A stretch of DNA of 37,054 nt, from the NCBI GenBank assembly GCA_027023255.1, contig JALVVU010000114.1, forward strand, positions 1 through 37,054. The letters are read 5' to 3'. Position numbers and translations under genes: made by a program. The notes beneath the pieces were generated by a model. It was given only the letters and a program-made list of their open reading frames with translations. It did no database searches and was not told the origin of the DNA. Source of the stretch: Desulfurococcales archaeon. GTDB lineage: Archaea > Thermoproteota > Thermoprotei_A > Sulfolobales > NBVN01. This document shows, one piece after another, positions 15,337 to 23,745 of the stretch. Each line of letters starts with the position of its first letter. Position 1 is the stretch's first letter.

Positions 15337-16374
15337 TTACCCGCGTAACTCTATGCCCCAGAACCTTTCCAGCACTGACATTACATCCCTTGCCCAAACA
15401 CCCTTAGTGGGTATCAGCACACGCTCCTTAACGGCCCTCTGTGAGAAACCCCTTAAGAAGCTCCTCAGACCAGCAGGTAATGCACTACCGTAGCCACCCT
15501 CCAACACTATCACCGCACCCTTAACACGGTGCTGAACTAGCTCAGCAACGAACGACCCAAGCGCCATGAACACCTCATCAGAAGCCCTCAGAGTGGACAT
15601 GGGGTCAAGGACGTGCGAGTCGAAACCAGCAGAAACAACTAAGACATCCGGTTTGAAAGCCTCTGCAAGCCTTGGTAACACCTCGTGAACTACCCACATG
15701 AACTCCCTATCGCTGGCGCCGTGTGGTAAAGGTATGTTTATCTTAGTGCCCTTAGCACCCTCCCCACCAACATCGTTGACACTCCCCGTGCCGGGGTATA
15801 TCCCATACTCATGCATGTCAATGTGAAGTACTCTCGGCTCGTGCCAGAATATTTCCTGTGTGCCGTTCCCGTGATGCGCATCAAAGTCTAGCACCATAAC
15901 CTTCAAGCCCTTACCTAGGAAATTCCGTATAGCTACGGCGGCGTTATTGAATATGCAGAAACCATTAGATAAAGCCCCCATCGCGGGCCCAGACCTTCCG
16001 GCATGGTGACCTGGCGGCCTAACCAATGCAAGCACAGGGGCACGTACCTCTAGGGAAACGTCAGCAGCGTTCCATGCCGCACTAGCAGCTAGGAGCGCTA
16101 CCTTGAACGTGTGTTCGTTAACGTACGTGTCAGCGTCTATGTAGTGAAGCCCCCTCTTACTCTCGCTCTCTATGTACTCAACATACTCTCTCTCGTGGAT
16201 TAGCTCAACAATTCTCCTCGAAGGTGGCGGGGGCTCAATTACCCTAAGTTCCTCCTTAGGAATAACCTCCTTAACGATAGAGAAAGCCATCAACACACGC
16301 TCAGGACTCTCAGGATGTGAGTTAATGGGATCCTCATGTAACGTGAAGGTTCTCGAAAAGTAAGTTATTAACAA
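15337..16374 (-). CDS. HDAC-fold deacetylase (class II HDAC / acetylpolyamine amidohydrolase family)
   Basis: Zinc hydrolase of 345 residues in the arginase-deacetylase superfamily, which removes acetyl groups from lysines or polyamines. Catalytic histidines H123-H124 are in RPPGHHAGR. Zinc ligands are D165 and H167 (DFDAHHGNGTQ) and D252 (SAGFDSH). VLEGGYGSA carries the transition-state tyrosine. All are intact. ATG 16374; the gene is 17 nt from the epimerase upstream and 6 nt from the GNAT downstream. Archaea use such enzymes on Alba-type chromatin proteins or polyamines; which applies here is open. Confidence 0.92.
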   Translation of the reverse strand: MLITYFSRTFTLHEDPINSHPESPERVLMAFSIVKEVIPKEELRVIEPPPPSRRIVELIHEREYVEYIESESKRGLHYIDADTYVNEHTFKVALLAASAAWNAADVSLEVRAPVLALVRPPGHHAGRSGPAMGALSNGFCIFNNAAVAIRNFLGKGLKVMVLDFDAHHGNGTQEIFWHEPRVLHIDMHEYGIYPGTGSVNDVGGEGAKGTKINIPLPHGASDREFMWVVHEVLPRLAEAFKPDVLVVSAGFDSHVLDPMSTLRASDEVFMALGSFVAELVQHRVKGAVIVLEGGYGSALPAGLRSFLRGFSQRAVKERVLIPTKGVWARDVMSVLERFWGIELRG

Positions 16375-16391
16375 CCCGCAACACCGGGTGA

Positions 16392-17363
16392 TTAATTACT
16401 TAGTGCTGCACGGATAGCGTCCCTTAGGGCTTCCTCAGAGTTCATTGAGGGTCTCCAACCATGTGCCTTTATTTTACTTATATCGAGAAGCATGAACTTA
16501 ACATCGCCTTTCCAACCCCTGCCATCGGGTGTAGCGGGCTTATAGCGGAACTCAACATCCTTTAAGCCCATCTCCTCAATAACTAACTCAGCTATTCTCT
16601 TGACGGTAACCCAGTCTTCATTTCCAAGATTAAACACTTCGTATGGCTTCCCGTTATTCCTTAATGCCTCCAACGCCACGTTAATACCTGAAATTAAGTC
16701 CTTAACGTGAAGGTAAGATTTTCTCTGTGTCCCGTCCCCAAGGATCTCAAGGACAGCCGGGTTTGATCGGAGCTTGCGTATGAAGTCGATGATTACGCCA
16801 TGGCTTTGCCGGGGTCCAACGATGTTAGCGAACCGTAGTATGAGGGACCTCACCCCGTATGCGATACTGTAAGTCACTATTAGGTTCTCAGACGCTAACT
16901 TAGCCGCCCCGTAAACGGAAATCGGCTCCTTAGGTTCATAATCCTCGGGTGTTGGGAACTTCTTCGCATCACCGTAAACCGTGGAGGAACTGGCAAACAC
17001 TAACTCCTTCACACCATTAACGCGGCATGCCTCCAAAACATTAAACGTCACTAAGACGTTCTCGTCAAAGTGAATTCTCGGGTTGGTCATGGAGACACGC
17101 ACTTCCGGGTTGGCTGCGAAGTGATAAACAATATCCGCATCCTTAAACTCACGAACCCACCTGCCGTTAGGGACCTTAAGGTCGTCGAGAACAAGCTTTA
17201 CTCTTCCGCTCCTCATTGCTTCCTTCAGAAAGTCCTTCCGTCCAGAGCTGAGATTATCAATCACTACTACGTCGTAACCCTCCTTAATTAGGGAATCAAC
17301 TATATGTGAACCTATAAATCCCGCGCCCCCCGTCACCACAGCCTTAACCAAGGATTTAATCAC
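16392..17363 (-). CDS. NAD-dependent sugar-nucleotide epimerase (GalE-like)
   Basis: Extended short-chain dehydrogenase/reductase, 323 residues. The Rossmann NAD motif is TGGAGFIGS (11-19) followed by acidic D36 in VVIDNLSSG. The catalytic triad is S126/S127 in FASSSTVYGD with Y151 and K155 in YGAAK. Substrate side has NIVGPRQSHG and DGTQRKSYLHV, as in UDP-glucose 4-epimerase and dTDP-glucose dehydratase relatives. The most likely role is making nucleotide sugars for glycan or N-glycosylation precursors; the exact sugar is not determined. It overlaps the preceding RecJ-like gene by 4 nt. Confidence 0.88.
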   Translation of the reverse strand: MIKSLVKAVVTGGAGFIGSHIVDSLIKEGYDVVVIDNLSSGRKDFLKEAMRSGRVKLVLDDLKVPNGRWVREFKDADIVYHFAANPEVRVSMTNPRIHFDENVLVTFNVLEACRVNGVKELVFASSSTVYGDAKKFPTPEDYEPKEPISVYGAAKLASENLIVTYSIAYGVRSLILRFANIVGPRQSHGVIIDFIRKLRSNPAVLEILGDGTQRKSYLHVKDLISGINVALEALRNNGKPYEVFNLGNEDWVTVKRIAELVIEEMGLKDVEFRYKPATPDGRGWKGDVKFMLLDISKIKAHGWRPSMNSEEALRDAIRAALSN

Positions 17364-18382
17364 CTCTTACGAGGCTTACGTTGCTGCTCAGCCGCTCTCA
17401 GCTGGGTGACTATAGCGTTAGCAATGACGTCAACCACGTCAAGCACATTATCAAGAGTGCTTTCCTGCGGGTTCCGGAACTTAATTATTATGTGGTTCCC
17501 CCTCAGGATTATACTGAGTTTCTCACTCATTTCCTTAGGTATCGCCGATATGACCTTCACGAAGCTGACGTCCCTCCTGTAGAGGCAGACCCTTATTGTG
17601 TGACCTAACTCGGTCTCTTGCACGAGTATAGCCACACCATCCTTCTTACAGACCTTCATTAGGATGTCGTAAGTTACGGGTTTCAGTAGCGGGTAGTTCT
17701 TCTTGATTAAATCCCTGTTGAACTTGCTTGAAATCACGATTACCTTAAGCTTATCGTACTGGATGTATTCTCTGTTCTCAAGGATTTTCTCCGCTAGTTC
17801 CATAGCCTTGTCGTATTTCTCATTTTCCTTCAGCAGTTCCTCCGAGGGTTTCAGGGTTTTCGTCCTCAGTACTTCCATCATGAACGTGTACATTAGCTGC
17901 CGAAATTCCTTGGAGCTGTAGTTAACCTTGAGGGCCCTAAGCATTACCCTGCCGAGCTTTGATACCCTATCGTATTCACCAGCATTAATTGCCTCGATGT
18001 CACGGAGAACCTGCTCAGGTATGTCTACGCGCTCGTTTAGGGTCTCCACATACTCCAACATTGTGGCCGATAGTGATCCGACATTGGAGAACCTCATTAT
18101 TAGGTCGCTCTTCCCTGTTGAGTCATACTTCAACACCACCCCTAGCCTCTTCTCCGGGATATACTGTATTGATACAGAGTCTTGTAGTATGGCACCATCT
18201 TTGTGACTAATACCCACGGCGTATGACTTAGTTATTGCCAAGCCCTTACGTTCGCTTGGGGATGGGAACTCCACGTATATCCTATACCCCTTACGTAGGA
18301 GGGCTGTTGCGAGTATTGCGGAGGCCGTGACTTCGTCCCAACCCCATCCTGAGTATATTGTGGTGCTTCTAGGCATTGCCAC
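17360..18382 (-). CDS. Degenerate DHH/RecJ-like protein (possible Cdc45/GINS-associated homologue)
   Basis: A 340-residue protein with a DHH-like N-terminal strand-loop-helix (TIYSGWGWDEVTASAILATA, residues 8-27) in which only one of the two usual acidic residues is left, and no DHH triplet follows. The C-terminal part (HTIRVCLYRRDVSFVKV, then a helix DNVLDVVDVIANAIV) resembles a RecJ/DHHA1-type end without the GGGH loop. Sulfolobus has a catalytically dead RecJ-like protein that binds GINS and the MCM helicase as a Cdc45 counterpart; this gene may be the equivalent, which is inference from the domain pattern and length only. Start ATG 18382; a second ATG two codons in is possible. Confidence 0.5.
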   Translation of the reverse strand: MAMPRSTTIYSGWGWDEVTASAILATALLRKGYRIYVEFPSPSERKGLAITKSYAVGISHKDGAILQDSVSIQYIPEKRLGVVLKYDSTGKSDLIMRFSNVGSLSATMLEYVETLNERVDIPEQVLRDIEAINAGEYDRVSKLGRVMLRALKVNYSSKEFRQLMYTFMMEVLRTKTLKPSEELLKENEKYDKAMELAEKILENREYIQYDKLKVIVISSKFNRDLIKKNYPLLKPVTYDILMKVCKKDGVAILVQETELGHTIRVCLYRRDVSFVKVISAIPKEMSEKLSIILRGNHIIIKFRNPQESTLDNVLDVVDVIANAIVTQLRAAEQQRKPRKR

Positions 18383-18490
18383 TCACCTTTAGACAAGGGA
18401 TTCAAGCCCATATCCCAGCACTATAAAGTCTTTCACACGCATCACGTGATCCTCACACTCGATTACGTAGTAGTTACTCTGCCTCTAACA

Positions 18491-18639
18491 CCTTAAAACT
18501 AAAATAAAATCTTTTGTTCCCGCAGAAGCCGGAATATGCGGAGGACCCCCTCAGGGGTGATGACGTTGAAACTACGTAAGCAAGGTTTTCTCAGAAAGTG
18601 CTTTTAGGAGGGCTTTGAGAATTAAGCGGGTGCCTAAAA
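18491..18639 (+). promoter_or_regulatory. Promoter and structured leader of the pyrophosphatase gene
   Basis: TATA-like CCTTAAAACT at 18491-18500 predicts an RNA start near 18520, leaving a leader of about 120 nt, long for this group. The leader begins with a hairpin (TCCCGCA at 18518-18524 with TGCGG-GGA ending near 18545, one bulged A), then ACCCC-CTCA-GGGGT (18545-18558). GTGATGA at 18557-18563 matches a C box, but no D box follows. GGAGGG at 18607-18612 is too far from GTG 18640 to be its Shine-Dalgarno. Confidence 0.35.
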
Positions 18640-20724
18640 GTGATCCCGATAACGGGACTAGCAGTAATAGCTGGTGTCGTCGCGATAATATATGCTTTCA
18701 CCCTCGCATTCCTTATTCTGAGGAAGCCGGCTGGCTCGGGGAGGATGGTTGAGATCCATAACTTCATCAAGGAAGGTGCGAAGGCCTACTTGAAGAAGCA
18801 GTACATGGTCATCCTAACAATCGCATTCATAATTACTGCTGTACTAGCGTTCATCAACCCACTAATGTCCTTAAGCTATATTCTAGGTGCGTTCTCGTCG
18901 GTAATAGCAGGGTACGTAGGAATGTGGGTCGCGGTAAACTCCAACGTCAGAACAACCTACGCTGCGAAGGAGCACGGCCTAAGTAAGGCGCTTAGGGTGG
19001 CGTTCAGTGGGGGTATGGTGCTGGGCCTAATGGATGTCGGTGTAGGTGTCCTCCTAGTTGCTCTCCAGTACATATTCTACGGCGGGACACCCGCAGCGGT
19101 AAGGGCCATGATAGGCTACAGCTTCGGAGCCTCCACAGTAGCCCTATTCGCTAGGGTAGGCGGCGGAATCTACACTAAAGCAGCAGACATAGGTGCTGAC
19201 CTAGTAGGTAAGGTAGAGGAAGGAATACCTGAGGACGACCCGAGAAATCCCGGAGTAATTGCTGACAACGTCGGCGATAACGTCGGCGATGTTGCCGGTA
19301 TGGGAGCCGACCTATTCGAGTCATACGTCGAGTCCATAATCTCAGCAATGATCATAGCCGCCACGGCAATCCTGGCGACCGCTGGCTCAAAGTGGGTTGA
19401 CTGGGCCTTGCTTCCCATGGCGGTCGCGGCAGCGGGAGTATTCTCCGCAATAATAACTTCATTCTTCGTGCGCGTCAGAGAGGGAGGCGATCCGTCTAAA
19501 CCGTTGACGTTCTCAACAATGCTTGCGGGTGTGTTGATCGCTGTGTTCACGTACCCGCTAGCCACGATGACTCTGGGAGCTGACGCGGGATTGAGGGCTT
19601 TCATAGTTGTCGTGGCCGGCATAATCGCTGGGATCATAGTCGGCCTCACGAGCGATTACTTCACGAACCCCCGTAAGAAGCCCGTGAGGAAGGTAGCGTT
19701 CATGTCTCAGACCGGTCCAGCACTAACAATACTCACCGGTATGGCCTATGGTTTCCTAAGCGTATTAATCCCCGCAATAGGCATAGCGGTTGCTGAGCTA
19801 ATCGCTTACCTAGTGCTCTCACCCTATGGCTTCTGGTACGGGATATACGGAGTAGCGCTGGCGGCGGTCGGCATGCTCTCCCTAACGGGGATAGTAGTCA
19901 GTGCGGATGCCTACGGACCAATAACGGATAACGCAGCCGGAATAGCCGAGCAGGCAGGGCTAGGCGAGGACGTCAGAGCGATAACCGACAGGCTAGATGC
20001 TGCGGGCAACACCATGAAGTCCGTGTCCAAGGGCTTCGCCATAGGGTCAGCTGCCTTAACAGCCTTAGCACTCATAGCAGCCTACTCCAGCACAATAATG
20101 AACATAACAGGATACAGCCTAGAGAAGATGAAGGAGTTAATGAGTATTCTCGACGCTAAAGTAATTAGCGGTGCCCTAATAGGCATGGCGTTACCAGCAG
20201 CATTCACAACGCTAGTCATACTAGCCGTCAGCGACGCGGCTTTCGTCCTGATTGAGGAGATCAGGAGGCAATTCAGAGAGAAGCCAGGGATACTGGAGTT
20301 CAAGGAGAAGCCGGACTATGGCAGGGCAGTATCTATAGTAACCACCTACGCTATTAAGAGGTTAGTCCAGCCAGGTGTGTTAGCGATAGCGTCACCGCTA
20401 ATCATAGGGTTCATACTAGGGCCCTACAGCTTGGGCGGTGCTCTGTTAGCCGCGACGCTCTCAGGACTCCTGCTAGGCCTCTTCCAGGGTAACGTAGGGA
20501 ATACTTGGGATAACGCCAAGAAATACGTTGAGGAAGGTCACTACGGAGGTAAGGGAAGTGAAACCCATAAAGCAGCGGTAATAGGCGACACTGTTGGTGA
20601 CCCATTAAAAGACGCTTCAGGGCCCTCGCTGAATATCCTGATAAAGCTTATGAGCGTAGTGTCCTTAGTGTTCGCGCAGCTAATAGTGACACACAACCTG
20701 CTGTCCCTCCTCGGCATTCATTAA
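18640..20724 (+). CDS. hppA: Membrane-bound proton-translocating pyrophosphatase
   Basis: Integral membrane pump of 694 residues with about 16 predicted membrane spans that couples PPi hydrolysis to ion transport. The active-site signatures are [19 protein letters not shown] (residues 199-217) and, near the end, [16 protein letters not shown]. Residue 460 is lysine (GNTMKS, where K+-dependent enzymes have alanine), the mark of K+-independent H+-pumping enzymes. The motif before it, [16 protein letters not shown], is intact. Start GTG 18640. No operon partner; divergent from the RecJ-like gene. Confidence 0.96.
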   Translation: MIPITGLAVIAGVVAIIYAFTLAFLILRKPAGSGRMVEIHNFIKEGAKAYLKKQYMVILTIAFIITAVLAFINPLMSLSYILGAFSSVIAGYVGMWVAVNSNVRTTYAAKEHGLSKALRVAFSGGMVLGLMDVGVGVLLVALQYIFYGGTPAAVRAMIGYSFGASTVALFARVGGGIYTKAADIGADLVGKVEEGIPEDDPRNPGVIADNVGDNVGDVAGMGADLFESYVESIISAMIIAATAILATAGSKWVDWALLPMAVAAAGVFSAIITSFFVRVREGGDPSKPLTFSTMLAGVLIAVFTYPLATMTLGADAGLRAFIVVVAGIIAGIIVGLTSDYFTNPRKKPVRKVAFMSQTGPALTILTGMAYGFLSVLIPAIGIAVAELIAYLVLSPYGFWYGIYGVALAAVGMLSLTGIVVSADAYGPITDNAAGIAEQAGLGEDVRAITDRLDAAGNTMKSVSKGFAIGSAALTALALIAAYSSTIMNITGYSLEKMKELMSILDAKVISGALIGMALPAAFTTLVILAVSDAAFVLIEEIRRQFREKPGILEFKEKPDYGRAVSIVTTYAIKRLVQPGVLAIASPLIIGFILGPYSLGGALLAATLSGLLLGLFQGNVGNTWDNAKKYVEEGHYGGKGSETHKAAVIGDTVGDPLKDASGPSLNILIKLMSVVSLVFAQLIVTHNLLSLLGIH

Positions 20725-20969
20725 CGAACTAAACAATATGCGAGCCTTGTTTCTTCTGCTAACTTAAAACTAGGACAGCTTTCGGTGGCGGCTCTCATTA
20801 CATACCCCAAGAACCTTTGATATCCTCGATCTTCGCGTAATATTAAGGTGGGTAAAGGGAACCTCGGTTTCTCGCGGCCTCCACATCATCGGAGCCTCAG
20901 GTGTCCCAGCCTTAACCCCCATCGGTTGGGCCGCTATTAAAATTCATTATGAGGGGGCGTATTAAGGGT

Positions 20970-21506
20970 TTAATAGTCGATACCCTCCAGCGAAACAACT
21001 CCTCTCCTGAAGTAATGCTTGACTTCACGAACCTCACTCACGAGGTCGGCGGCATCCCTTATGGTGCTTGGGACGTAGCGCCCCGTCACGATAGCGTGCT
21101 TCTCCCGGTTACCTATAAATGTTTGGAGAGTTTCAAGCACACTCCACTCATCCACGAGGCCTAGATGTGTGGCTATGCCTAACTCGTCAAGCACCACCAG
21201 CTTGGGCTGGAACTCCTCAAGTAGCTTCGGCAGGATATGGTGGATGAACCCATATATCAACGCGGTGTTCACTAACGCGGTATCGCTTGTTAGGTCCCCA
21301 GGTGTAACGAATTCTTTCGTCCCAAGTAGGAACCACTTTAGCAAATCCTTGTAGCCGCCTGACCGGTAGAACATTGTTTCCCCGCTGGGTGTAGCCTTCA
21401 TGAATTGGGCCACGACTACCCGGTAGCCCCTCCCTAAGGCCCTAGCAACAACCCCCATGGCGGCCGTGGTCTTACCCTTGCCGGTACCGAAGTATACGAG
21501 CAACAT
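20970..21506 (-). CDS. cobO: Cob(I)alamin adenosyltransferase (CobO/BtuR/CobA type)
   Basis: Transfers the adenosyl group from ATP to reduced corrinoid in cobalamin synthesis and salvage. The 178 residues begin with the distinctive P-loop YFGTGKGKTTAAMG (residues 5-18), and a Walker-B-like VVLDELGIATHLGLV lies near 105-119. TGRYVPSTIRDAADLVSEVREVKH is the family C-terminal signature. Length is normal. Start ATG 21506, 2 nt downstream of the peptidase stop, so they are likely co-transcribed. Confidence 0.93.
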   Translation of the reverse strand: MLLVYFGTGKGKTTAAMGVVARALGRGYRVVVAQFMKATPSGETMFYRSGGYKDLLKWFLLGTKEFVTPGDLTSDTALVNTALIYGFIHHILPKLLEEFQPKLVVLDELGIATHLGLVDEWSVLETLQTFIGNREKHAIVTGRYVPSTIRDAADLVSEVREVKHYFRRGVVSLEGIDY

Positions 21507-21508
21507 CG

Positions 21509-23224
21509 CTAATCACCTAGGCTTAACGCGTTAATGCTGAGTAACCCCGTTATGATTAGGTTAAACGCGCTTATACTGACTCGAGTGCCCAGTTCTGCTT
21601 GAAGTGCCTTCCTTAAACCCTCTCCAGTGAGTCCCTTCTGGACAAGCATGACGGTCAATGTAAGGGCCGCTCTGAACCAGGGCATGGAGGCATAATTATC
21701 TCTTAACATGGTGGCTTCCTCAGGGGGCAACGAACGCCTGACCCGCCTTAGATTGGGCACGCCGTGCCCGACCGCCCTAAGCGGAGGGCCCTCGCTCCTG
21801 AAGGCGCTTAGCCCATCCCTGTACAGGGACGAGCGCAGCTCGCTGAGTAGGTCATCGTCAATTACGTTAAGGACGTCCATACCAGCCACTAAATTCCGGT
21901 ACGCATTAAGTATCCTCTCAGCATTGCTGGTACTCAGCACGTTAAGTGCTGCCGCAAGAGAGAAGTACGCGGCCCTCAGAGCTAAGTCCTGATCGAGCTT
22001 ATCAAAGGTGTCTAGGCTGGTGTGGTAGTACCTGTCCGGCCAGCTTATTAGGGCGACGGCCGGCACACCATAAGCAACGTATGACTCATGATCACTTCCG
22101 GGCTCGAAGTTAATGACCTTACTCCGTATCCCTGTCAACCTCTTGTGTGGCAGGAAACCCCTAGCACCGGCGAACACCTCCCTAAACACTCGGTATGTCA
22201 CTGCCTCCTGAGGCGACAGCATGTGGATCGGCGGCCTAACGAAAAGAAGCGTGGAGCCAGTCACGCTCTGCCTCTCACCAACCATGTCTAAGTTAATCGC
22301 GTGCATGACCCTGCGTATCTCACCCTCCGAACTTAAGTACCTGAGGAAATGCAGGGAACCTACGTACTCAGGAACCCAAACAAGCCTAATTCGCCCAACC
22401 CCCAACACTTGGTTGGCGTTGGGTGTCGAGCCAAGAGCCAAGGCTAGCTCAGCCAGTGCAGTAGCCCCACTAACGTTATCATTAATCATTCCAGCAGGGT
22501 GGCAGTAGTGAGCAACTAAGTGCACCTCAGCATCCCCAGAGCCGAATGACGCGGTGACGACAATGCCTTCAGCTCGGTCAACATAGCCTGCCTTGATGAA
22601 GCCCTTAACAACGACGCGTCCGTACTGCCTTATCAGCCGCTCAAGCTCCTCAACACTCCTTAAACTCACGGAAAACGCAGGTGCCTTCATAAGCCCAACA
22701 TCGCTCGGCGTTGGAAAGAGGCTGAAATACGGGACGGCGTTTCTCGGCGCGTCATCCCTATAAAACAGGACAGCCTGTGCACCCCTCCGGCAAATTTCCA
22801 GGTATTTCTCTAAGCCGCCCCACCTCGTGAGAACAACGCCATCTAGTGCATCAGGTAAGTCGTCACCTCTAACCACGATTAACTCTCCCTCGAACTCACC
22901 GCCGGGGCTATGGGCCACCACGCTAGTGGGTACCGTTTCAAAGGAAGAAACTAGGTAGTTAACGGGTTCAATAACGGTTAACTCTGAGGACTCAACCCAC
23001 CATCCCGTAAGAGGCTCGAACCAGTTCGGTGGATCACTATAGCTAAACCTAAACAACTCAACCTCAGCACCCGCGTCGGAGGCAACATCCCTCAAGTAGC
23101 GGGCAGCCTCATTAATTTCTTTCGAACCCTGGATCCTGTGGAATGAGGATAGCTCGGCCGCAACGCGTGTGAACCTAACCCAAGATAGGCGCCGCCTTAA
23201 GTCCTGAAGTAAGTTGCTTAGCAT
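21509..23224 (-). CDS. M28-type zinc aminopeptidase (DUF4910-like)
   Basis: A 571-residue cytoplasmic peptidase-like protein with no signal peptide. A PA-like inserted domain (about 110-220) precedes the M28 core. Zinc-site motifs are VAHYCHPAGMINDNVSG (H and D ligands, about 238-254), VWVPEYVGS (catalytic Glu region), INLDMVGE and GSDHESYVAYGVPA. The last 130 residues form an extra mostly helical domain, possibly a winged-helix-like fold (GLTGEGLRKALQAELG). It lies upstream of cobO in the same direction. Substrate preference unknown. Confidence 0.82.
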   Translation of the reverse strand: MLSNLLQDLRRRLSWVRFTRVAAELSSFHRIQGSKEINEAARYLRDVASDAGAEVELFRFSYSDPPNWFEPLTGWWVESSELTVIEPVNYLVSSFETVPTSVVAHSPGGEFEGELIVVRGDDLPDALDGVVLTRWGGLEKYLEICRRGAQAVLFYRDDAPRNAVPYFSLFPTPSDVGLMKAPAFSVSLRSVEELERLIRQYGRVVVKGFIKAGYVDRAEGIVVTASFGSGDAEVHLVAHYCHPAGMINDNVSGATALAELALALGSTPNANQVLGVGRIRLVWVPEYVGSLHFLRYLSSEGEIRRVMHAINLDMVGERQSVTGSTLLFVRPPIHMLSPQEAVTYRVFREVFAGARGFLPHKRLTGIRSKVINFEPGSDHESYVAYGVPAVALISWPDRYYHTSLDTFDKLDQDLALRAAYFSLAAALNVLSTSNAERILNAYRNLVAGMDVLNVIDDDLLSELRSSLYRDGLSAFRSEGPPLRAVGHGVPNLRRVRRSLPPEEATMLRDNYASMPWFRAALTLTVMLVQKGLTGEGLRKALQAELGTRVSISAFNLIITGLLSINALSLGD

Positions 23225-23306
23225 GGCGTCAGCACCGTACCGTGGCTACAATACCTTCGTTAATGGAAGGTAAAAATTGTTTCTGGGGTTGAGGCATGAT
23301 ATTAAG

Positions 23307-23525
23307 TCATTCTAGCCCGACACGTTTAGCGAAGTCAAATACCGTTAACGACACGACTTTACCGCTCTTGATCCGCACAGCTATGTCGTTCTCTGTTAAG
23401 AAAGATTCATCAGCATCCTCTATGTCATACCCGAAGTTTATGTAGAGGATGTCATTCTGCTTGTCGTACTCGAACCAAATGTTGTTTAGGTCCCCTATCC
23501 TTAACTCCTTAAGTTCTTCCCCCAT
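23307..23525 (-). CDS. DUF2283 family small protein
   Basis: A 72-residue protein matching DUF2283. The family core is IWFEYDKQNDILYINFGY (about 15-32) followed by DESFLTENDIAVRIKSGKVV and a short C-terminal helix. The family is common in archaea and often sits near toxin-like genes or alone; its function is unknown. The palindromic TATA-like AGTTTTAAATT at 23556-23566 could serve this gene and the small plus-strand gene opposite. ATG 23525 lies about 31 nt from it, so the mRNA would be nearly leaderless. Confidence 0.78.
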   Translation of the reverse strand: MGEELKELRIGDLNNIWFEYDKQNDILYINFGYDIEDADESFLTENDIAVRIKSGKVVSLTVFDFAKRVGLE

Positions 23526-23601
23526 ACTTACCCCTTATTCTCCGTACGTACATTAAGTTTTAAATTCCTACCATTGAACACCCTATGGTGTGGTGTGGGT
23601 G

Positions 23602-23730
23602 GTGGTGAAATCAAAGTTACTGAAATGCGAGGAAACATGTTCAGATTTCTGCTCATCTAAGTCCGGAGACGAATATTCAGCATGCATAACGGAATGCTTT
23701 AAGCAATGCATAGCAACTGATAAGAGTTAA
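23602..23730 (+). CDS. Tiny cysteine-rich protein with twin CX3CX3C
   Basis: A frame of about 42 codons. The sequence has two copies of Cys-x3-Cys-x3-Cys: CEETCSDFC and CITECFKQC, separated by an 11-residue linker. The spacing puts cysteines on one face of two helices, as in helical-hairpin disulfide proteins or metal-binding hairpins. Upstream is the TATA-like AGTTTTAAATT (23556-23566). Several consecutive in-frame GTG codons (23590, 23593, 23599, 23602, 23605) make the start ambiguous. The frame ends 16 nt before the convergent ahcY stop. I do not recognise a family; the regular cysteine pattern is the reason to believe it is coding. Confidence 0.55.
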   Translation: MVKSKLLKCEETCSDFCSSKSGDEYSACITECFKQCIATDKS

Positions 23731-23745
23731 CATGGGAAAAGCAGG

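Noticed and set aside
18557-18563. Exact C box GTGATGA suggesting a C/D box sRNA
   Set aside because: No CTGA D box or second C' box at workable distance downstream; treated as part of the hppA leader.
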